From the NCBI GenBank assembly GCA_958422185.1, contig CATZNW010000003.1, positions 47,316-111,315 of the forward strand: a DNA stretch of 64,000 nucleotides, given 5' to 3'. How positions within the stretch are numbered: the stretch's first letter is position 1; each line of letters starts with the position of its first letter. The notes beneath the pieces were generated by a model, which worked only from the letters and a program-made list of their open reading frames with translations, made no database searches and was not told the DNA's origin. A program made the position numbers and the translations under genes. This DNA is from an uncultured Clostridium sp. (GTDB taxonomy: Bacteria; Bacillota; Clostridia; Oscillospirales; Acutalibacteraceae). Shown one piece after another: positions 1-8,367 of this stretch.

Positions 1-1250
1 AGTGCGGCATATCGCTGCTTTTTGTCCTTTATCTTAGGCTCCACAGGCGGCAGGACTCCGAAATTTGCGCCCATAGGCTGAAAATTTTTGACTGTTTCAT
101 CACTTATATAGGCACACAGGGCGCCCGTCATTGTAACGTCAGGCAATGAAAGCGCAGGCTTGCCGCAGGCAAGGCGCACGGCATTTTTTCCGGCGATAAG
201 GCCGGATGCCGCAGATTCCATGTAACCTTCAACCCCGGTTATCTGCCCTGCAAAAAATACATTTGGCTGCTTTTTCAGCTGAAATGCAGAGTTCAGCAGG
301 CGCGGCGAATCAAGAAAAGAATTCCTGTGCATAACTCCGTATCTGACAAACTCAGCATTTTCAAGCCCGGGGATCATTGAAAACACCCTGTTTTGTTCAC
401 CGAATTTAAGATTTGTCTGAAAGCCGACAAGATTGAACATCGTGCCTACCGCGTTCTCACGCCTTAGCTGTACCGCGGCCCAGGGTCTGTGACCGGTTTT
501 AGGATCTGTCAGGCCGACAGGTTTCATAGGTCCAAAACGCGGAGCGTCAGATCCGCGCTTTGCCAGCTTTTCTATCGGCATACAGCCTTCGTAAACATCA
601 AAATCATGCAGCACTGCGCCCTCTGCGTTTACAAGTTCTGATATAAAATTCTCATACTGTTCTTTATTAAAAGGGCAGTTCAGGTAATCACTGTCTCCGC
701 CTCGTCCGTAGCGGGACGCACCGAAAACGATATTCATATCAATACTGTCTGCCGTTACAATGGGAGCGGCGGCATCATAAAAGGAAAGATAATCGCCGCA
801 CAGCGATCTTATGCTCTCACTCATTGCGCCGTCCGTCAGCGGGCCTGTTGCAATTATCGTTATAGCATCTTCGGCAAACGGAATCCGCCTGACCTCTTCA
901 TTTATAACCGTTATATTTGGATGCGATCTGATTTTGGCAGTAACTGCCGATGAAAAAGCATCTCTGTCCACAGCCAGAGCCCCTCCGGCAGCGACCGCGC
1001 ATTTTCTTGCAACGGGAACAAGCAGAGAACCCAGGCGTGCCATTTCTTCTTTTAAAAGTCCGGCGGCAGAGTCCGTTCTTGCAGCCTTAAAGGAATTGGA
1101 GCAAACAAGCTCTGCAAAATCATCCGACTTATGAGCCGGAGATCTTTTCAGCGGCTTTTGCTCAAAAAGCGTTACCTTTTCACCCGCGTTAGCTATCTGC
1201 CACGCAGCTTCCGTACCGGCAAGGCCGGCGCCTATAACGTTAAACTTCAT
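1..1250 (-). CDS. trmFO: TrmFO, folate/FAD-dependent tRNA (uracil-54-C5) methyltransferase, 3' end outside window
   Basis: Makes the ribothymidine (m5U54) of the tRNA T-loop using methylenetetrahydrofolate and FADH2. The frame is open from the ATG at 1250 to the window edge, giving about 416 of the roughly 435 residues expected, so only the last few residues are missing. The N-terminus has the FAD-binding GAGLAGTEAA motif at residues 7-16. The two cysteines typical of TrmFO are present, one in VCSNSFK (about residue 50) and one in YEGCMPIEK in the middle of the protein. A GQITGVEGY motif near the C-terminus completes the GidA-like fold. It starts 2 bases after the topA stop, so it is co-transcribed with topA and dprA, the usual order in Bacillota. 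Confidence 0.95.
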   Translation of the reverse strand, partial: MKFNVIGAGLAGTEAAWQIANAGEKVTLFEQKPLKRSPAHKSDDFAELVCSNSFKAARTDSAAGLLKEEMARLGSLLVPVARKCAVAAGGALAVDRDAFSSAVTAKIRSHPNITVINEEVRRIPFAEDAITIIATGPLTDGAMSESIRSLCGDYLSFYDAAAPIVTADSIDMNIVFGASRYGRGGDSDYLNCPFNKEQYENFISELVNAEGAVLHDFDVYEGCMPIEKLAKRGSDAPRFGPMKPVGLTDPKTGHRPWAAVQLRRENAVGTMFNLVGFQTNLKFGEQNRVFSMIPGLENAEFVRYGVMHRNSFLDSPRLLNSAFQLKKQPNVFFAGQITGVEGYMESAASGLIAGKNAVRLACGKPALSLPDVTMTGALCAYISDETVKNFQPMGANFGVLPPVEPKIKDKKQRYAA

Positions 1251-1252
1251 CA

Positions 1253-3352
1253 TTATTCATCGCTTTTCTTTTTTCTGACAGCCGGTTTTGTAAAACCGCA
1301 CCCTTCGGTATCAGGGCAATACAGGACATTGCCCTTTCTTTTGAAAAGTGATTTGCCGCAGCGGGGGCAGATCTCATCGCTCGGCAGATCCCAAGTCATA
1401 AAATTGCACTCGGGATAATTTGAGCAGCCGTAAAACGACGCGCCCTTTCTTGTTTTCTTTTCTATAACATCACCGCCGCAGCGGGGGCATTTTGCCTTTG
1501 TTCTCAGAACGAGAGGCTTTGTATTTTTACACTCAGGGTAGCCCGGGCAGGCAAGAAACTTGCCGAACCGGCCCACTTTAACTACCATGTGCCTGCCGCA
1601 TTTTTCGCAGATCTCGTCCGTTTCCTCTTCCTTGAGTTTGATCTTAACGCCCTGCATTTCCTTTTTTGCTTTTTCGAGCGGCTTTTCAAAGTCTTCATAA
1701 TAACGGCGGATCATGTCTATATAATCCTTTTCGCCGCTGTCTATCTTATCCAGATCCTCTTCCATTTTTGAGGTGTATTTCACGTTTACTATATTGGGCA
1801 TTCTGTCCTTAAGCAGCTTGATGACCGCCTCTCCAAGTTCCGTAGGCACAAACTGCTTACCCTCGCGCTTCACATACTCGCGGGCAACAATAGTTGAAGT
1901 GATCGTAACGTAAGTTGACGGTCTGCCGACTCCGTTTTCCTCCAGTGCTTTCGTCAGGCTGGCCTCGGTATACCTTGCGGGCGGCTGAGTGAAATGCTGA
2001 TTCCCAAGAAGGGATTTCAGACGAAGTTTATCACCGCTTTTTATCTCCGGTAGCGGTGCAGATGAATCATCAGAGGATTCATCTTTTGATTCCTCGTAAA
2101 GAGCGGTAAAACCATCAAATTTCACTGTATATCCGGAGGCGTTGAAAACATAATCCCCGGCAGTGATTTCAACACGCACGGTTTCCTGGAGGCAGTTTTC
2201 CATAAGAGAGGCTATAAAGCGCTCCCACACCAATTTATAAATCTTATACTGGTCGCTTGAAAGCGATGATTTGACCTGAGCCGGAGTAACGCCCGGCATA
2301 GACGGGCGGATCGCCTCATGGCCGTCCTGCACATTGCCCTTTGATTTAAAATATCTTGGCTTTTTAGGCAGATATTTTTCTCCGTAATTATCAAGAATAA
2401 ACTGGTTGCCGGCAGCGCGTGCCTCTTCAGAGATACGCAGCGAATCTGTTCTCATATATGTTATCAGACCGACTGTGCCAAGGCCTTCCACATCAACGCC
2501 CTCATAAAGCTCCTGAGCGGCTTTCATAGTTCGCCTTGCCTGAAAGGAAAGCTTTCTTGACGCTTCCTGCTGGAGGGTCGAAGTAATGAACGGCGGAGTC
2601 GGGCTTTTTTTACGTGTCCCTTTTTTCACCGAGGTCACGATATATTCGGCTCCCTCAAGCTCTGCCAGTATTTGATCGCTTTCGTCTTTGCAGGTGATCT
2701 TTATCTTTTTGCCGCCTTTGCTGTTTAAAGCGGCGGAAAAAGTCTTTTTGCCGGGAGGATTTGTAAATTTGGCGTCTATTGACCAGTATTCTTCGGGCTT
2801 AAAGGCTCTTATCTCCTCTTCCCTGTCCACAACAAGGCGAAGTGCGACCGACTGAACCCTGCCTGCCGAGAGGCCGCGCCTGATCTTCTGGCTGATAAAC
2901 GGGGAGAGCTTGTAACCGATAAGTCTGTCCAGGATACGCCTTGCCTGCTGCGCGTCAACAAGGTCTATGTCAATACTTCTGGGGTGCTCCATCCCCTGTT
3001 CAACGCCGTGCTTTGTGATTTCGTTAAACGTAACTCTGTTTTTATCTTTCAGATCAAGGCCGAGAATCGTTGCAAGATGCCAGCTGATCGCTTCTCCCTC
3101 TCTATCAGGGTCGGTGGCAAGGTAAACATAATCTGATTTTCCTGCTTTCTTCTGCAGCTCTTTAACAAAATTCTCCTTGCCTTTGATGATCGCGTATTTA
3201 GGAGCAAAATCATGCTCTATATCTACCGAGAGCCTTGCAGACGGAAGATCCCGCACATGGCCCATTGACGCTACAACTTCATAGCCTTTTCCGAGATAAC
3301 CCTTTATATTTTTTGCCTTTGCAGGCGATTCAACTATTACAAGTTTTGACAT
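1253..3352 (-). CDS. topA: DNA topoisomerase I (type IA)
   Basis: Relaxes negative supercoils by single-strand passage in the cytoplasm. The 699 residues are full length for the Gram-positive type. The N-terminal TOPRIM domain (residues 1-110) contains the metal-binding DPDREGE at 81-87. The catalytic tyrosine is Tyr299 in LITYMRTDS. The C-terminus carries three consecutive four-cysteine zinc ribbons (two of the CxxCG...CxGYPEC or CSNYPEC type and a final CPRCG...CPDTEGC). The start ATG has AAAGG about 12 bases upstream. The gene lies 17 bases downstream of dprA and directly upstream of trmFO, the standard dprA-topA-trmFO arrangement. Confidence 0.97.
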   Translation of the reverse strand: MSKLVIVESPAKAKNIKGYLGKGYEVVASMGHVRDLPSARLSVDIEHDFAPKYAIIKGKENFVKELQKKAGKSDYVYLATDPDREGEAISWHLATILGLDLKDKNRVTFNEITKHGVEQGMEHPRSIDIDLVDAQQARRILDRLIGYKLSPFISQKIRRGLSAGRVQSVALRLVVDREEEIRAFKPEEYWSIDAKFTNPPGKKTFSAALNSKGGKKIKITCKDESDQILAELEGAEYIVTSVKKGTRKKSPTPPFITSTLQQEASRKLSFQARRTMKAAQELYEGVDVEGLGTVGLITYMRTDSLRISEEARAAGNQFILDNYGEKYLPKKPRYFKSKGNVQDGHEAIRPSMPGVTPAQVKSSLSSDQYKIYKLVWERFIASLMENCLQETVRVEITAGDYVFNASGYTVKFDGFTALYEESKDESSDDSSAPLPEIKSGDKLRLKSLLGNQHFTQPPARYTEASLTKALEENGVGRPSTYVTITSTIVAREYVKREGKQFVPTELGEAVIKLLKDRMPNIVNVKYTSKMEEDLDKIDSGEKDYIDMIRRYYEDFEKPLEKAKKEMQGVKIKLKEEETDEICEKCGRHMVVKVGRFGKFLACPGYPECKNTKPLVLRTKAKCPRCGGDVIEKKTRKGASFYGCSNYPECNFMTWDLPSDEICPRCGKSLFKRKGNVLYCPDTEGCGFTKPAVRKKKSDE

Positions 3353-3369
3353 ATTATGATGAATTCCTT

Positions 3370-4572
3370 TCAGGATAATTTGTATCTTTTTCCGCCGGCG
3401 CTCTGGACGAGCCCGGAAATCTCCAGAGCCGTAAGTGCCGTCAACACACTGCCGGGATCAAGCGAAGCTTTTAACGCGATCTCATCAACATGCATATAAT
3501 CCTCCGTAAGGACGCGGTAAACGGCAAGCGTATTTCCGCTGAGCTCTGCTGCCGCCTTCTGCCGCTCTTCACGTTTTGCTCTGCTTTTACTGAGATTTTC
3601 AAACGAAATACTGCCGGAAGAATCCGTTGCATTAACAGATTTGTGTGAGGTTTCCTTCATGATCGCGCCGACGTCCTTAGCCCTGCTTAGATCAAGACCG
3701 AAACGCTCTGCATACGGAAACACAAGGTCAAGAGGCTTTGTTGCAACCACGGCGCCTTCATCTATGAGTTTATTTGTGCCCGCGTATTCCGGTTCCAGGA
3801 TCGAACACGGAACCGCATAAACGTCCCTGCCCTGCTCAAGAGCACAGTTTGCTGTAATAAGGCTCCCGCTTTTTATACCTGCCTCAACAACAAGCACGCC
3901 AAGGGAAAGCGCGCTTATTATCCGGTTTCTGATCGGAAAAGTATACCTTGACGCTTTGGTAAAGGGCGGAAACTCCGTAACAAGAGCTCCGTTCGCCGCA
4001 ATCGCATCCCTTAAGGGTTTATTTTCCATCAGATAGTTTGTACCGAGACCGCAGCCGAGCACCGCGATGGTTTTGCCGCCGCTTAAAATGGCGGCGTTAT
4101 GCGCGGCGGTATCGACTCCCAGCGCTCCGCCTGAAACAACTACCGCACCCAGCTGGGCGATTCCTCTGCTCATAACATCTGCTGCTTTTACTGCGTAATC
4201 GCTTGCTTTTCTTGTTCCTACTATGCCGATAACAACACTGGAATCAATATCGGGAAGAATCCCCGAAACATAAAGCGCCGCCGGCGGGTTATCTATTTCA
4301 TAAAGGCGGCGCGGATAATTTTCATCATCCGGGGTAATTACCTGCCAGCTGTTGAGACGGCATGTGGTAAGAATATCTTTTGCCGTGCCGATCGAAGTGT
4401 TTTTAAGACGCTCTACCTGGCGCGGAACGAACACAGGACTCATTTTCCACTCTGTTTCACCTGCGTTATAAAGTTCCTTTGCGCCGCCAAAATATTCAAT
4501 TATCTCTTTGACTCTTGCTCCTGCGCCGAGTGCGCTCTGAAGCCATACCCAATAGGGTGTATTCCTGTTCAA
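3370..4572 (-). CDS. dprA: DNA-processing protein DprA (Smf)
   Basis: Binds incoming single-stranded DNA and loads RecA during natural transformation; it is also kept in bacteria not known to be competent. The Rossmann-like core shows VGTRKASDYA and VVSGGALGVDTAAH, and a C-terminal winged-helix segment (about the last 60 residues) follows a charged linker. An in-frame GTG at 4587 is possible, but I prefer the TTG at 4572: it has GGGAG eight bases upstream and overlaps the TGA of the preceding methyltransferase gene (TTGA), which implies translational coupling. That gives 400 residues. The start choice is an inference; the family is clear. Confidence 0.93.
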   Translation of the reverse strand: MNRNTPYWVWLQSALGAGARVKEIIEYFGGAKELYNAGETEWKMSPVFVPRQVERLKNTSIGTAKDILTTCRLNSWQVITPDDENYPRRLYEIDNPPAALYVSGILPDIDSSVVIGIVGTRKASDYAVKAADVMSRGIAQLGAVVVSGGALGVDTAAHNAAILSGGKTIAVLGCGLGTNYLMENKPLRDAIAANGALVTEFPPFTKASRYTFPIRNRIISALSLGVLVVEAGIKSGSLITANCALEQGRDVYAVPCSILEPEYAGTNKLIDEGAVVATKPLDLVFPYAERFGLDLSRAKDVGAIMKETSHKSVNATDSSGSISFENLSKSRAKREERQKAAAELSGNTLAVYRVLTEDYMHVDEIALKASLDPGSVLTALTALEISGLVQSAGGKRYKLS

Positions 4573-5345
4573 CTGAGCATCTCCCACATTACGATGGCGG
4601 CTGCAACGGAGGCGTTAAGACTTTCCGCCCTGCCGAGCATATTTATGGTCAAAAGCCCTGAGCAGGCTTTTTTTACTTCTTCTGAGACGCCGTTTCCCTC
4701 GTTGCCGATAACGCAAATATCCGAGCCTTTAAACGTGATATTTTTTATATCGGTCGCCGAATGATCGGGAACCGCAGCATATACGCTGAAGCCGAGTGAT
4801 CTAAATTTTTTGATTTCCCCGGCAAGGTCATCGCACAATAAAACAGGCAGACGAAGAGCACCGCCCATAGAAGCGCGCAGAACCTTGGGATTGTAAAGAT
4901 CGCAGCAGCCGCTGAAAACCGCGCCGTCTATACCAAGCGCCTCCGCCGTTCTTATGACAGCGCCGAGGTTGGAAGGGTCCTGAATTTTATCAAGCGCTAT
5001 ATATTTTTTACCCGTTTGAAGATAGAAATTATTTTCGCGGCGGGAACATACGGCAAAAACGCCCTGCGGATTTTTTGTTTCGCTGAGATATGAGGCGAGT
5101 TCGCTGCTGATAAAATATGATCTTTCAAAACCGTTTATGAGCCGATCGCATTTATCCGAATACTTTTGAGCGGCATTTTCCGTCAAAAGCAGAATATCGG
5201 CGCCGCAATCGGAATCCAGCGCATCAAAACAAAGCCTTGCACCCTCCAGCGCGAACTGAGAAAAGAGGTCGCGGTCTTTATGAGAGGTGAAAAGCTTTTT
5301 AGTATGTTTTATTAAATTATTTGATTTGCTTGTGATTTTTTCCAT
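4569..5345 (-). CDS. SpoU/TrmH-family RNA 2'-O-methyltransferase
   Basis: Transfers a methyl group from S-adenosylmethionine to a ribose 2'-OH in rRNA or tRNA; the target base cannot be told from sequence. An N-terminal L30e-like substrate-binding region (residues 1-95) is followed by the trefoil-knot methyltransferase domain with the SpoU motifs: KIQDPSNLGAVIRTA, VIGNEGNGVSEE and LNASVAAAIVMWE. A GTG at 5360 would extend the protein by five residues but has no ribosome binding site; the ATG at 5345 has TGGAG nine bases upstream, giving 258 residues. The 3' end overlaps dprA. An AT-rich stretch upstream (5346-5540) probably contains its promoter, but no clear hexamer pair stands out. Confidence 0.9.
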   Translation of the reverse strand: MEKITSKSNNLIKHTKKLFTSHKDRDLFSQFALEGARLCFDALDSDCGADILLLTENAAQKYSDKCDRLINGFERSYFISSELASYLSETKNPQGVFAVCSRRENNFYLQTGKKYIALDKIQDPSNLGAVIRTAEALGIDGAVFSGCCDLYNPKVLRASMGGALRLPVLLCDDLAGEIKKFRSLGFSVYAAVPDHSATDIKNITFKGSDICVIGNEGNGVSEEVKKACSGLLTINMLGRAESLNASVAAAIVMWEMLS

Positions 5346-5544
5346 ACCGATTAACTCCACGGCTCATATAAAATTAAGTTTAAACAAAACCACTTCAAGC
5401 TATTAATAATTATATATTTTAATATTTAACTTTAAGTTATAAATTATAATACATTATTATGCAAAAAAGTGCAACACAAAAATGAAAAATACAAAGTTTT
5501 TTTATAAATTTGTTATATTGCACAAAATCAAGACAAACAAATGA

Positions 5545-5569
5545 CCCCGCCGAAAAAAATTCGGCGGGG
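5545..5569 (-). terminator. rho-independent terminator after rplT
   Basis: A perfect 10-bp stem, CCCCGCCGAA with its complement TTCGGCGGGG, around a five-base A/T loop, lies about 22 bases past the rplT stop. It is followed on the minus strand by a T-rich tract (TCATTTGTTTG). It closes the infC-rpmI-rplT operon before the methyltransferase gene. Confidence 0.85.
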
Positions 5570-5591
5570 TTTGAATACTGTTTGTTAAAAA

Positions 5592-5945
5592 TTAAAGAGC
5601 TGCCTTTGCAGATTCAACAAGAGCAGTAAAGGCTGCGGCATCCGAAACAGCGATCTCTGCAAGCATTTTTCTGTTGAGATCGATGCCGGCCTTTTTCAGT
5701 CCGTTCATAAATGTTGAATAATTGGTGCCGTTTGCCTTGCAGGCAGCGGAAATTCTGGCAATCCACATTCTGCGGAACTCTCTTTTCTTCTGCTTTCTTC
5801 CGATATATGCATACTGACCGCTTTTCATAACAGCCTGTTTAGCTGTTTTGAACAGACGATGTTTGCTTCCGTAATAGCCCTTTGCTGCTTTTAATACTTT
5901 CTTTCTTCTTTTACGAGTGGCCATAGCGCCTTTGATTCTTGCCAT
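5592..5945 (-). CDS. rplT: 50S ribosomal protein L20
   Basis: Early assembly protein of the large ribosomal subunit, binding 23S rRNA; in Bacillota it also represses its own operon by binding the infC leader. The 117 residues match the family length. The basic N-terminus (MARIKGAMATRKRRKKVLK) and the YGSKHRLFKTAKQAV and RKKREFRRMWI-type helices are characteristic. It is the last gene of the infC-rpmI-rplT operon and is followed by a strong terminator. Confidence 0.98.
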   Translation of the reverse strand: MARIKGAMATRKRRKKVLKAAKGYYGSKHRLFKTAKQAVMKSGQYAYIGRKQKKREFRRMWIARISAACKANGTNYSTFMNGLKKAGIDLNRKMLAEIAVSDAAAFTALVESAKAAL

Positions 5946-6023
5946 AACTTATTACCTCCGATACGATTAACGAATTATAATCTAATTTTAAATGCACTGC
6001 GCAAAAACGCGCGCGGCGGAATT

Positions 6024-6221
6024 TTATTTATAAGGAACGAGCCTTTTCATCTGCTTCTGGTTCGTTACGTCGCCGACAGTTGTTTTGCGAAGATTTCTTT
6101 TACGCTTTGTTGTTTTTTTTGTAAGAATGTGAGAGGTATAAGCATGAGCGCGCTTTACCTTGCCGCTCTTGGTTGTTTTGAAACGCTTTTTTGCGCCGCT
6201 GTGTGTTTTGATCTTTGGCAT
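6024..6221 (-). CDS. rpmI: 50S ribosomal protein L35
   Basis: Small structural protein of the large subunit. The 65 residues begin with MPKIKTHSGAKKRFKTT, the diagnostic L35 signature, and are strongly basic throughout. A CTGGAGGAATC ribosome binding site precedes the ATG. It sits between infC and rplT, the invariant order in bacteria. Confidence 0.98.
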   Translation of the reverse strand: MPKIKTHSGAKKRFKTTKSGKVKRAHAYTSHILTKKTTKRKRNLRKTTVGDVTNQKQMKRLVPYK

Positions 6222-6251
6222 AATATGATTCCTCCAGTAATTTATTTTTAA

Positions 6252-6770
6252 CTATTTGGACGGCTTTTGGGACAGGAACATAAGTATCTGCCTGCCTTCA
6301 AGCTTGGGGGCTTTATCAACATTGATCTCTTCTCCGAGAGCCTGGGCAAACCGTTCCATATTGGCAACGCCGAGATCAGAATGTGCCATTTCCCTGCCGC
6401 GAAGGCGCAGTGAAACCTTGAGCTTATCGCCTTTTTCAAGGAATTTTTTAGCCTGATTCACCTTTGTATTGAAATCGCCGATATCAATATTCAGCGAAAG
6501 GCGGATCTCCTTGGTATCAACCGTTTTTTGTTTTTTTCGGTTTTCCTTTTCACGCTTTGCCTGCTCATAGCGGAATTTGCTGTAATCCATGATCTTAACA
6601 ACGGGCGGCTTTGCCTGCGGCGCGATCTTAACAAGATCCTGCCCTCTCAGTTCAGCCTCGTGAAGCGCATCTTTGGCGCTCATGATACCCAGCTGCTGAC
6701 CGTCTGAAGTGATGACGCGCAATTCCTTGTCTCTGATTTCTCCGTTGAGCTGCGGGATCTCTCTGCTGAT
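6252..6770 (-). CDS. infC: translation initiation factor IF-3, start codon AUC
   Basis: Binds the 30S subunit, prevents premature 50S joining and proofreads start codon-anticodon pairing. Both domains are present: the N-domain with LNGEIRDKELRVI and GQQLGIMSAKDAL, a lysine-rich linker, and the C-domain ending in LSQKPSK. The frame could begin at a GTG (6779), but that GTG is the end of the Shine-Dalgarno AGAGAGGTG. The codon at optimal distance (6 bases) is ATC at 6770-6768, giving 172 residues beginning M-SREIPQLNGEIRDK. A rare AUU/AUC/AUA start in infC is the known basis of IF-3 autoregulation. The gene follows a leader with an attenuator-like hairpin. Confidence 0.95.
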   Translation of the reverse strand: MSREIPQLNGEIRDKELRVITSDGQQLGIMSAKDALHEAELRGQDLVKIAPQAKPPVVKIMDYSKFRYEQAKREKENRKKQKTVDTKEIRLSLNIDIGDFNTKVNQAKKFLEKGDKLKVSLRLRGREMAHSDLGVANMERFAQALGEEINVDKAPKLEGRQILMFLSQKPSK

Positions 6771-6796
6771 AAATAACACCTCTCTAAAATAATTAA

Positions 6797-6822
6797 AAGT
6801 GCGAACACAAATGCCCGCACTT
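6797..6822 (-). promoter_or_regulatory. infC operon leader hairpin, probable L20-type attenuator
   Basis: In the roughly 135-base leader between the promoter and infC, AAGTGCGGGC pairs with GTTCGCACTT (10 bp including two G-U pairs) around a six-base loop. The sequence after it on the minus strand is TTTAATTATTTTAG, so the structure resembles an intrinsic terminator just before the Shine-Dalgarno. In Bacillota, L20 controls infC-rpmI-rplT through such a leader; that assignment here is inferred from position and shape, not from a covariance-model match. Confidence 0.65.
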
Positions 6823-6912
6823 CAGTAAATCCAATAAAAACAAAAGGATATTGCCCTTTTCGCCTACGCTTAAGGGGAGAACGGGATATATGTTCTTCTT
6901 TGATGTGGAAAT

Positions 6913-6941
6913 ATAGTAACACAATATAATAACATTGTCAA
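6913..6941 (-). promoter_or_regulatory. infC-rpmI-rplT promoter
   Basis: A perfect -35 TTGACA (6941-6936), 17-bp spacer, and -10 TACTAT (6918-6913) with an upstream TG (extended -10). Transcription would begin near 6906, giving a leader of about 135 bases. It lies between the end of folA and infC. Confidence 0.85.
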
Positions 6942-6951
6942 CACAAAAATA

Positions 6952-7428
6952 TTATTTTTTTGTATAGAGCACATGGGAAAACCTTATTCCGTTCTCTTCA
7001 TTTTCACCGAGCACGGATCTGATATAGCTTGATCTGTCAAATTCAGGAAAGAAAGTATCCGCGTCCGGGCACTCCGCATCAATTTCAGTTAAATAGATCT
7101 TATCCGCAACGGGCAAAAACTGAGCGTAGATCTTCCCGCCGCCGATGATGAAAACATCGTCGTTTTCGGCTACTTCAAGCGCCTCTTCCATACTGTGAAC
7201 GACCTCTGCGCCCTCGATCTTGAGACTTTTATCCGTTGAGATAACTATATTTCTTCTGTTGGGCAATACTTTTGGAAGCGATTCAAAAGTCTTTCTTCCC
7301 ATGATCACGGTATTTCCCGTTGTAGTCTCGCGAAAAAATCTCATATCCGCATGGAAATGCCAGATAAGTTCGTTTTTCCTGCCTATCTCGTTGTTTTTTC
7401 CTACTGAAAGAATAAGTGAAATATGCAT
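6952..7428 (-). CDS. folA: dihydrofolate reductase
   Basis: Reduces dihydrofolate with NADPH, regenerating tetrahydrofolate used up by ThyA. The usual motifs are seen: an N-terminal HISLILSVGKNNEIG strand-loop, the substrate-binding acidic residue Asp28 in HADMRFF, VIMGRKTFESLP and DVFIIGGGKIYAQFLP. The ATG at 7428 has CGGAG about six bases upstream; an in-frame GTG at 7434 has none, so the protein is 158 residues. It lies 15 bases after thyA, the normal thyA-folA pairing, here placed at the end of a pyk-mltG-thyA-folA unit. Confidence 0.95.
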   Translation of the reverse strand: MHISLILSVGKNNEIGRKNELIWHFHADMRFFRETTTGNTVIMGRKTFESLPKVLPNRRNIVISTDKSLKIEGAEVVHSMEEALEVAENDDVFIIGGGKIYAQFLPVADKIYLTEIDAECPDADTFFPEFDRSSYIRSVLGENEENGIRFSHVLYTKK

Positions 7429-7443
7429 AAACACTCCGTTGTA

Positions 7444-8346
7444 TTACTGTGATATCGGAAAAGAGATTTTTCCGAGATGCTTATAATCAACAAGCTTGAT
7501 ATCTTTAATATCACGGCTGTTGTCAAATTCAAAAAAGTCACTGACTTCCGGGTTGAGCCAAAGTTTGGGCGCAGGCAGGTCTCCTTCCTCTTCAAGGCGC
7601 CGCAGCTGCTCTTTAATGCCGTCGATCTGATTGACATAAATATGGGCGTCTTTGATACTCCAGTCGATCGTGCCCGGCTTAAGTCCCGAAACATGGGCAA
7701 GCATGGAGAGCAGCACGGCATACTGGGTAACATTGAACGGAAGCCCAAGGGGAACATCGCAGGAACGCTGGTGTACCCAACAATTGAGTTTTCCGTTTGT
7801 AACGTCCCATTCGCTGCTCCAGACGCAGCTTGGCAAAACCGCCGTATCAAGATAATCGTTTTGCCACAGAGTCATGACCATACGGCGGTCTTCCGGATGA
7901 TTCCGGATCTTGTCCAGAAGATTCTGTGTCATTTTAAATTTATTAACGATATATCCGTAAGCCGTTCCGATCGTATGGGCAAATTCCCTGCCGAAAAATT
8001 TATGTACTTTTTGCTTGACGAGATCTCCGTTTTCATCAGGCAAAAGCTGGGTTGCGTTCCAGTAACCGTTTTCATCGATCTCCCACTCGTCCCAGATCCT
8101 GACATCGCGCTCCTGAAGCCATCTGACGTCATTTGACTGCACCTGATAGATCCACAGCATCTCAAGCACGGCCTGCCGGATAAACAGCTGCTTGGTGGTT
8201 AAAATCGGGAACTCCTTTTCAAGATTAAAGTGAAAATGATGAGCGGGTACTTTGATCGAATCCACACCGGTTCTGTTTACGACTTGTGTACCTTCCGTCA
8301 GTATTCTGCTGCAAAGTTCAAGATAATCTCTATCCCATTTAGACAT
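7444..8346 (-). CDS. thyA: thymidylate synthase (ThyA)
   Basis: Converts dUMP to dTMP with methylenetetrahydrofolate, producing dihydrofolate. The catalytic cysteine is in VLPSCVWSSEW, followed by the dUMP-binding QRSCDVPLGLPFNVTQYA and HVSGLKPG; the final DAHIYVNQ motif is also present. The 300-residue length fits the longer Gram-positive form. GGAGG stands 7 bases before the ATG. It is followed immediately by folA, which recycles its folate product. Confidence 0.97.
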   Translation of the reverse strand: MSKWDRDYLELCSRILTEGTQVVNRTGVDSIKVPAHHFHFNLEKEFPILTTKQLFIRQAVLEMLWIYQVQSNDVRWLQERDVRIWDEWEIDENGYWNATQLLPDENGDLVKQKVHKFFGREFAHTIGTAYGYIVNKFKMTQNLLDKIRNHPEDRRMVMTLWQNDYLDTAVLPSCVWSSEWDVTNGKLNCWVHQRSCDVPLGLPFNVTQYAVLLSMLAHVSGLKPGTIDWSIKDAHIYVNQIDGIKEQLRRLEEEGDLPAPKLWLNPEVSDFFEFDNSRDIKDIKLVDYKHLGKISFPISQ

Positions 8347-8367
8347 AAAATCGCCTCCGAAATCCTC

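Noticed and set aside
7477..8136. A 219-codon open frame opposite thyA
   Set aside because: Antisense artefact of thyA codon bias; no start signals and no family resemblance.
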